Assembly: GCA_003157015.1 (NCBI GenBank) | Contig: PMIJ01000088.1 | Location: 1,291-35,291, forward strand | DNA: 34,001 nucleotides | From: Bacteroidales bacterium | GTDB taxonomy: Bacteria; Bacteroidota; Bacteroidia; Bacteroidales; VadinHA17 | Reading direction: 5' to 3' | Shown here: piece after piece, positions 30,413 through 34,001 of the stretch | Position numbering within the stretch: the first letter of the stretch is position 1 | Layout of the letters: each line of letters opens with the position of its first letter | The notes under the pieces: model-generated | What the model was told of the DNA's origin: nothing | The model's input: only the letters and a program-made list of their open reading frames with translations | Databases searched by the model: none | Position numbers and translations under genes: made by a program

Positions 30413-33103
30413 ATGAAAATACATAATCTAATTCTTCTCGGGTTATTTTCCCTGATAATCTCCGGGGAGACTTTTGCACAGAATGGAAAAACTGTCGAAT
30501 CGAAAGTGACAGACCTGCTTTCACGCATGCCTTCCAGCAATCAGCAGATGGCAGGAAGGCTTATGGGTGATATGTTATCATTGGGAGAATCGGGATTAAA
30601 AATGATTTGCGACAAAGTCATTCCTGTGGGAGCAGGAAATGATGCAAGCCCCAGATTTGCCATAGAAAACTTTTCCGGTTTTCTCTCAGGGAAGAATATG
30701 GGAAGCGATGGAGCAATGTGGGAAAATGTTTGTATCAGTTTTGCCTCCCGTCAAACTGATATTGGTGTAAAAGATTTTTTTATACGGCAACTTCATATAT
30801 TAGGAGGAAATCAGCCAGCAATAGTATTGAAAACCGTTCTTGACCAGTTTGAAAATGGAAATCCTGAAATCCGTGATGTGTGTTTTAAAATTCTTTCAGA
30901 ATGGCATGATTATTCAGCATTAACAGCACTGTATGAGATATGTGCATCAGGCGACAAAACCTATGAAGGGCTGGCTTTTGAGAATTATGTAAGCTTGATA
31001 AGATCCACTGATCTGAAAGATGAACAAAAACTACTTCTTTTCAGAAAGATCATGCCATTCGCTTTGAGTGCTGATCGTAAGAATGAAATACTGTCAGAAT
31101 TAAGTAAGCTCAGTACCGGTGAAGGTTTTACATCGTTGTTTAACGGAATAAACCTCCACGGCTGGGTAGGAGATACGGTTGCATACGGAGTCGAAAACGG
31201 ATTGATTGTCACAATTCCGTCAAAAGGAAGTATAGGCAATCTTTATACTAAAAATGAGTACTCCGATTTTATTATACGGTTTGAATTTCAACTTACGCCG
31301 GCTGCAAATAATGGCCTTGGTATAAGGGCCCCGCTTACAGGTGATGCTGCATATGTAGGTATGGAACTTCAAATACTCGACGATTCTGACACTGCCTATG
31401 CTAATCTTCACCCTTACCAGTATCAAGGATCAGTTTATGGGGTTATTCCGGCCAGAAGAGGTTATCTCAAGCCGGTTGGAGAATGGAATTATGAAGAAGT
31501 GACTGCTAAAGGAGATCATATAAAGATCATTCTTAACGGAACAACTATTGTCGATGGTGATATATCGGGACCAAGAGACAATGGCACAATGGATCATAAG
31601 GAGCATCCCGGGTTAAAAAATAGAACCGGCCATATCGGTTTTTTGGGACATGGATCGTTGGTAAAATTCAGAAGTATTTGGATTAAAGATCTTTCAGCTT
31701 CATCTGGTTCAACAGTGAAACCACCTGAACCATTTGGACCGGTGCCGTCCGCCCGGCAGTTGGCCTGGCATGAAATGGAGTATTATATGTTTGTCCATTT
31801 TACGGTCAATACATTCACTGGCAGGGAATGGGGTTACGGCGATGAAAATGAATCCATTTTCAATCCGACAGAACTTGATTGCCGGCAATGGGCAAGAGTT
31901 GCCAGGGATGCTGGTATGAAAGGTATAATTATTACTGCCAAGCACCACGACGGGTTCTGTTTGTGGCCATCAGAATTTACAAATCATTCCGTTAAAAATT
32001 CTACATGGCGGAATGGTAAAGGAGATGTACTAAAAGAATTGCGTTCGGCATGTGATGAATATGGACTGAAGCTGGGAGTTTATCTGTCTCCATGGGACAG
32101 GAACAGTCCATTTTATGGCACTCCTGAATATCTGACTTATTACCGCAACCAGCTCAGGGAATTACTTACCAAGTATGGCAATATCTTCGAAGTGTGGTTT
32201 GACGGGGCAAACGGTGGAGACGGATATTATGGTGGCGCCAGGGAGACACGAAAAATTGATAATAAAACCTATTATGATTGGACAAATACACATAAGATAG
32301 TACGGGAGTTGCAGCCGTCTGCTGTAATGTTCAGCGATGCCGGACCTGATATCAGGTGGGTAGGCAATGAGAGTGGCCTGGGTAGCCTGACCAACTGGTG
32401 TCTTCTTAAAAAGGACGAGATGTACCCGGGAGGCGATTTTGCTAAAATCCTTGGTGAAGGTCATGAAGACGGGAACTATTGGGTGCCGGCCGAAGTAGAT
32501 GTTTCAATACGTCCGGGCTGGTTTTATCACCAGAATCAGGATTCATTGGTTAGGTCGCCTGAAAACCTGCTGGAACTTTATTACTCTTCTGTGGGACGAA
32601 ACAGTAATCTTCTGCTGAATGTTCCACCTGACAGGAGAGGATTATTGAATGAAAAGGATATAAAATCACTCCTGGCGTTCCGGGATTTGCTGAAGGAGGA
32701 GTTTAAAACGGATATTGCAAAAGGGAAAGAGGTTGTTGCCACGTCCTGCAGGGGCAAAGGATTTGAAGCATCAAACATAAATGACGGAAATCCGGAAACG
32801 TACTGGACCACTAACGATTTACAAACATCTGGTGAATTATCAATAAAACTTGGTGAAGAGATGGAAGTAAACAGGATCATTATTCAGGAATACATTAAAC
32901 TTGGACAAAGAGTTCAGGAATTTAAAGTTTTAGCGCTTATTAACGGTGATTGGAACCAGATAATTGACGGAACAACAATCGGCCACAAGATAATACGTAA
33001 GTTTCCTGTGGTAAAAACTTCAGAAATAAAAGTAACTATCAGTAAATCAAAAGCATGTCCGCTTATCTCCAACGTAGAATTATATAAGTCGCCGGGGAAT
33101 TAA
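30413..33103 (+). CDS. secreted DUF1080 - GH29 alpha-L-fucosidase - discoidin fusion protein
   Basis: This 896-residue protein has a signal peptide (residues 1-22, ending TFA-Q). An alpha-helical N-terminal region (about 25-235) has a HEAT-like look. It is followed by a DUF1080 (3-keto-disaccharide hydrolase-like, LamG-type) domain at about 238-426, with FTSLFNGINLHGWVGD, GLGIRAPLTG and GHIGFLGHGSLVKFRSIWIKD. A GH29 fucosidase-type catalytic domain (about 445-750) then has AKHHDGFCLWPS (510-521) and the nucleophile Asp597 in FEVWFDGANGG. The C-terminal part (about 765-893) resembles an F5/8 type C (discoidin) carbohydrate-binding domain: ASNINDGNPETYWTTND. The likely location is the periplasm or cell surface. 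The combination of DUF1080 and GH29 in one chain is uncommon. The stop overlaps the convergent aldolase stop by a few bases. Confidence 0.88.
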   Translation: MKIHNLILLGLFSLIISGETFAQNGKTVESKVTDLLSRMPSSNQQMAGRLMGDMLSLGESGLKMICDKVIPVGAGNDASPRFAIENFSGFLSGKNMGSDGAMWENVCISFASRQTDIGVKDFFIRQLHILGGNQPAIVLKTVLDQFENGNPEIRDVCFKILSEWHDYSALTALYEICASGDKTYEGLAFENYVSLIRSTDLKDEQKLLLFRKIMPFALSADRKNEILSELSKLSTGEGFTSLFNGINLHGWVGDTVAYGVENGLIVTIPSKGSIGNLYTKNEYSDFIIRFEFQLTPAANNGLGIRAPLTGDAAYVGMELQILDDSDTAYANLHPYQYQGSVYGVIPARRGYLKPVGEWNYEEVTAKGDHIKIILNGTTIVDGDISGPRDNGTMDHKEHPGLKNRTGHIGFLGHGSLVKFRSIWIKDLSASSGSTVKPPEPFGPVPSARQLAWHEMEYYMFVHFTVNTFTGREWGYGDENESIFNPTELDCRQWARVARDAGMKGIIITAKHHDGFCLWPSEFTNHSVKNSTWRNGKGDVLKELRSACDEYGLKLGVYLSPWDRNSPFYGTPEYLTYYRNQLRELLTKYGNIFEVWFDGANGGDGYYGGARETRKIDNKTYYDWTNTHKIVRELQPSAVMFSDAGPDIRWVGNESGLGSLTNWCLLKKDEMYPGGDFAKILGEGHEDGNYWVPAEVDVSIRPGWFYHQNQDSLVRSPENLLELYYSSVGRNSNLLLNVPPDRRGLLNEKDIKSLLAFRDLLKEEFKTDIAKGKEVVATSCRGKGFEASNINDGNPETYWTTNDLQTSGELSIKLGEEMEVNRIIIQEYIKLGQRVQEFKVLALINGDWNQIIDGTTIGHKIIRKFPVVKTSEIKVTISKSKACPLISNVELYKSPGN

Positions 33104-33774
33104 TCCACATGGAACATTCGGGCAACTTTTACTGCTGCAGTGACTCTTTTGGTAAGTCCTGACCAGTTTTTTTTGAGAACATGTTCTTTCGTTATTAGAT
33201 TTGAACCTATACCAACACATGTAACTCCGGCGTTAAACCATTCAGTAAGATTCTCAAGTGTGGGTTCAACTCCGCCGGTCGGCATAATACTTGTCCAGGG
33301 ACAAGGCCCTTTTATAGCTCTTACAAAATCCGGACCACCAACGGATGAACCGGGAAATATCTTAACTATCTCGGCTCCAAGTTCTTCAGCATAACTAATT
33401 TCTGAAATAGTTCCGCAACCCGGAATCCACAAAAGCTTTCTCCTGTTGCATACTTTTGCCATATCTGTATTAAGTACAGGCGAAACGATAAAATTTGCAC
33501 CCAGCTGTATATATAATGAAGCTGTTCCGGCATCCACTATGGATCCTGCACCCAAAACTAATCCCGGTACCTCTTTCTCTGCCCATTTGTTGAGCTCCCC
33601 AAACAATTCATGCGCATAATCGCCACGGTTAGTGAATTCAAAAACCTTTATACCGCTGTCAGAACAGGCTTTGATTACACTTCTGCATATTTCAGGATCT
33701 TTATGATAGAATATAGGCACAATGCCTGCTTCCCGCATCTTAAGAATGACGTCTATTCTGGTAAATCGTGCCAT
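33100..33774 (-). CDS. eda: 2-keto-3-deoxy-6-phosphogluconate / 4-hydroxy-2-oxoglutarate aldolase
   Basis: This 224-residue class I aldolase cleaves KDPG to pyruvate and glyceraldehyde-3-phosphate, and/or KHG to pyruvate and glyoxylate. The Schiff-base Lys138 lies in EIVKIFPGSSVGG, and the general base Glu46 and phosphate-binding Arg50 are in VFEFTNRG. LGAGSIVDAGTA, FIVSPVLNTDMAKVC and MPTGGVEPTLENL complete the family pattern. It is slightly longer than Escherichia coli Eda at the N-terminus, which has a basic MARFTRIDVI start. Its stop TAA overlaps that of the GH29 fusion gene by 4 bp (convergent). The partner dehydratase or kinase genes of the Entner-Doudoroff or uronate route are not in the window. 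Cytosolic. Confidence 0.92.
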   Translation of the reverse strand: MARFTRIDVILKMREAGIVPIFYHKDPEICRSVIKACSDSGIKVFEFTNRGDYAHELFGELNKWAEKEVPGLVLGAGSIVDAGTASLYIQLGANFIVSPVLNTDMAKVCNRRKLLWIPGCGTISEISYAEELGAEIVKIFPGSSVGGPDFVRAIKGPCPWTSIMPTGGVEPTLENLTEWFNAGVTCVGIGSNLITKEHVLKKNWSGLTKRVTAAVKVARMFHVD

Positions 33775-34001
33775 AGTTTTTATTCGTTTTTACAAATGTA
33801 TTTAAAAAACAGACAATTAATATATCAAATAACTATTTTATAAGGTACTGGATACTTGCGTTTCGGTACTCTATTTTTAATTTTTTATAACCTATAATCT
33901 TGGTATAAATACTGACTTTTCCCCGCATGTGACACCCCTATACGAACCAAATAGCAACTATCTGACAACATTTCCATTTTTATCTTTTTCTTCCGTAAAT
34001 A
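33775..34001. other. AT-rich spacer at the end of the window
   Basis: This stretch upstream of the aldolase gene has no supported ORF to the window edge. Short direct similarity GGTACTGGATACTT / GGTACTCTATTTTT occurs at about 33844 and 33866. It should carry the aldolase promoter on the minus strand, but no exact TAnnTTTG was identified. Confidence 0.4.

Noticed and set aside
1..34001. CRISPR array, prophage, toxin-antitoxin or defence system
   Set aside because: No regularly spaced identical repeats, no integrase, transposase, nuclease or toxin-like ORF was found on either strand.

Overview
The window comes from an anaerobic or facultatively anaerobic member of the Bacteroidota, probably a free-living or sediment Bacteroidales-type lineage. 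The evidence is: a rpoC 3' end followed by a DUF3467 gene; near-absence of Shine-Dalgarno sequences (one striking exception); several matches to the Bacteroidota -7 promoter element TAnnTTTG; Bacteroidota-typical families (DUF2520, DUF4907, DUF1080, lipoproteins with a GCKK or SCKK start); and oxygen-sensitive enzymes (a glycyl radical enzyme and a 2-hydroxyacyl-CoA dehydratase activase). No rRNA, tRNA, CRISPR array, transposase or prophage gene was seen.

Layout. 1-3.7 kb: 3' end of rpoC, DUF3467 and a Cys-rich lipoprotein. 3.77-6.75 kb: a tight co-directional cluster of DUF2520, kdsC, a UbiA prenyltransferase and maf, behind an exact -7 element. 6.9-8.1 kb: pdxB. 8.15-15.0 kb, minus strand: a 1418-residue fused acyl-CoA dehydratase activase, a ferredoxin-like protein and a secreted M28 peptidase. 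15.3-18.05 kb: a Crp/Fnr regulator convergent with a 7TM sensor histidine kinase. 18.05-18.8 kb: a long non-coding stretch that hides a 44-codon ORF or small RNA with a clear intrinsic terminator on the minus strand. 18.8-22.1 kb: an activase plus a glycyl radical enzyme that I identify as trans-4-hydroxy-L-proline dehydratase (HypD) from its conserved active site. 22.3-24.4 kb, minus strand: SPFH protein with NfeD, then a lipoprotein. 24.65-26.7 kb: a cytidylate-kinase-like protein convergent with a short malic enzyme. 27.1-33.8 kb: a carbohydrate region with a ROK kinase, an MFS sugar transporter, a probable 35-residue membrane protein, DUF4907, a secreted DUF1080-GH29-discoidin fusion and a KDPG/KHG aldolase.

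How it fits together. The middle of the window looks like anaerobic amino-acid and redox metabolism. HypD would feed hydroxyproline into proline metabolism. The ferredoxin and the fused activase each have a Crp/Fnr-like palindrome at a plausible activator distance (about -41.5 and about -60) from a recognisable -7 element, and a Crp/Fnr gene lies nearby. The last 7 kb looks like glycan use: a secreted fucosidase-type enzyme, sugar uptake, phosphorylation and aldol cleavage.

Intergenic DNA carries at least three families of short palindromic repeats. One family occurs twice in opposite orientation with about 100 bp of alignable sequence. The most notable candidates for something undescribed are the hidden 44-codon minus-strand unit at 18.2-18.4 kb, the 35-residue membrane protein at 29.4 kb, the DUF1080-GH29 fusion, and HypD paired with an activase that lacks the usual extra iron-sulfur domain.
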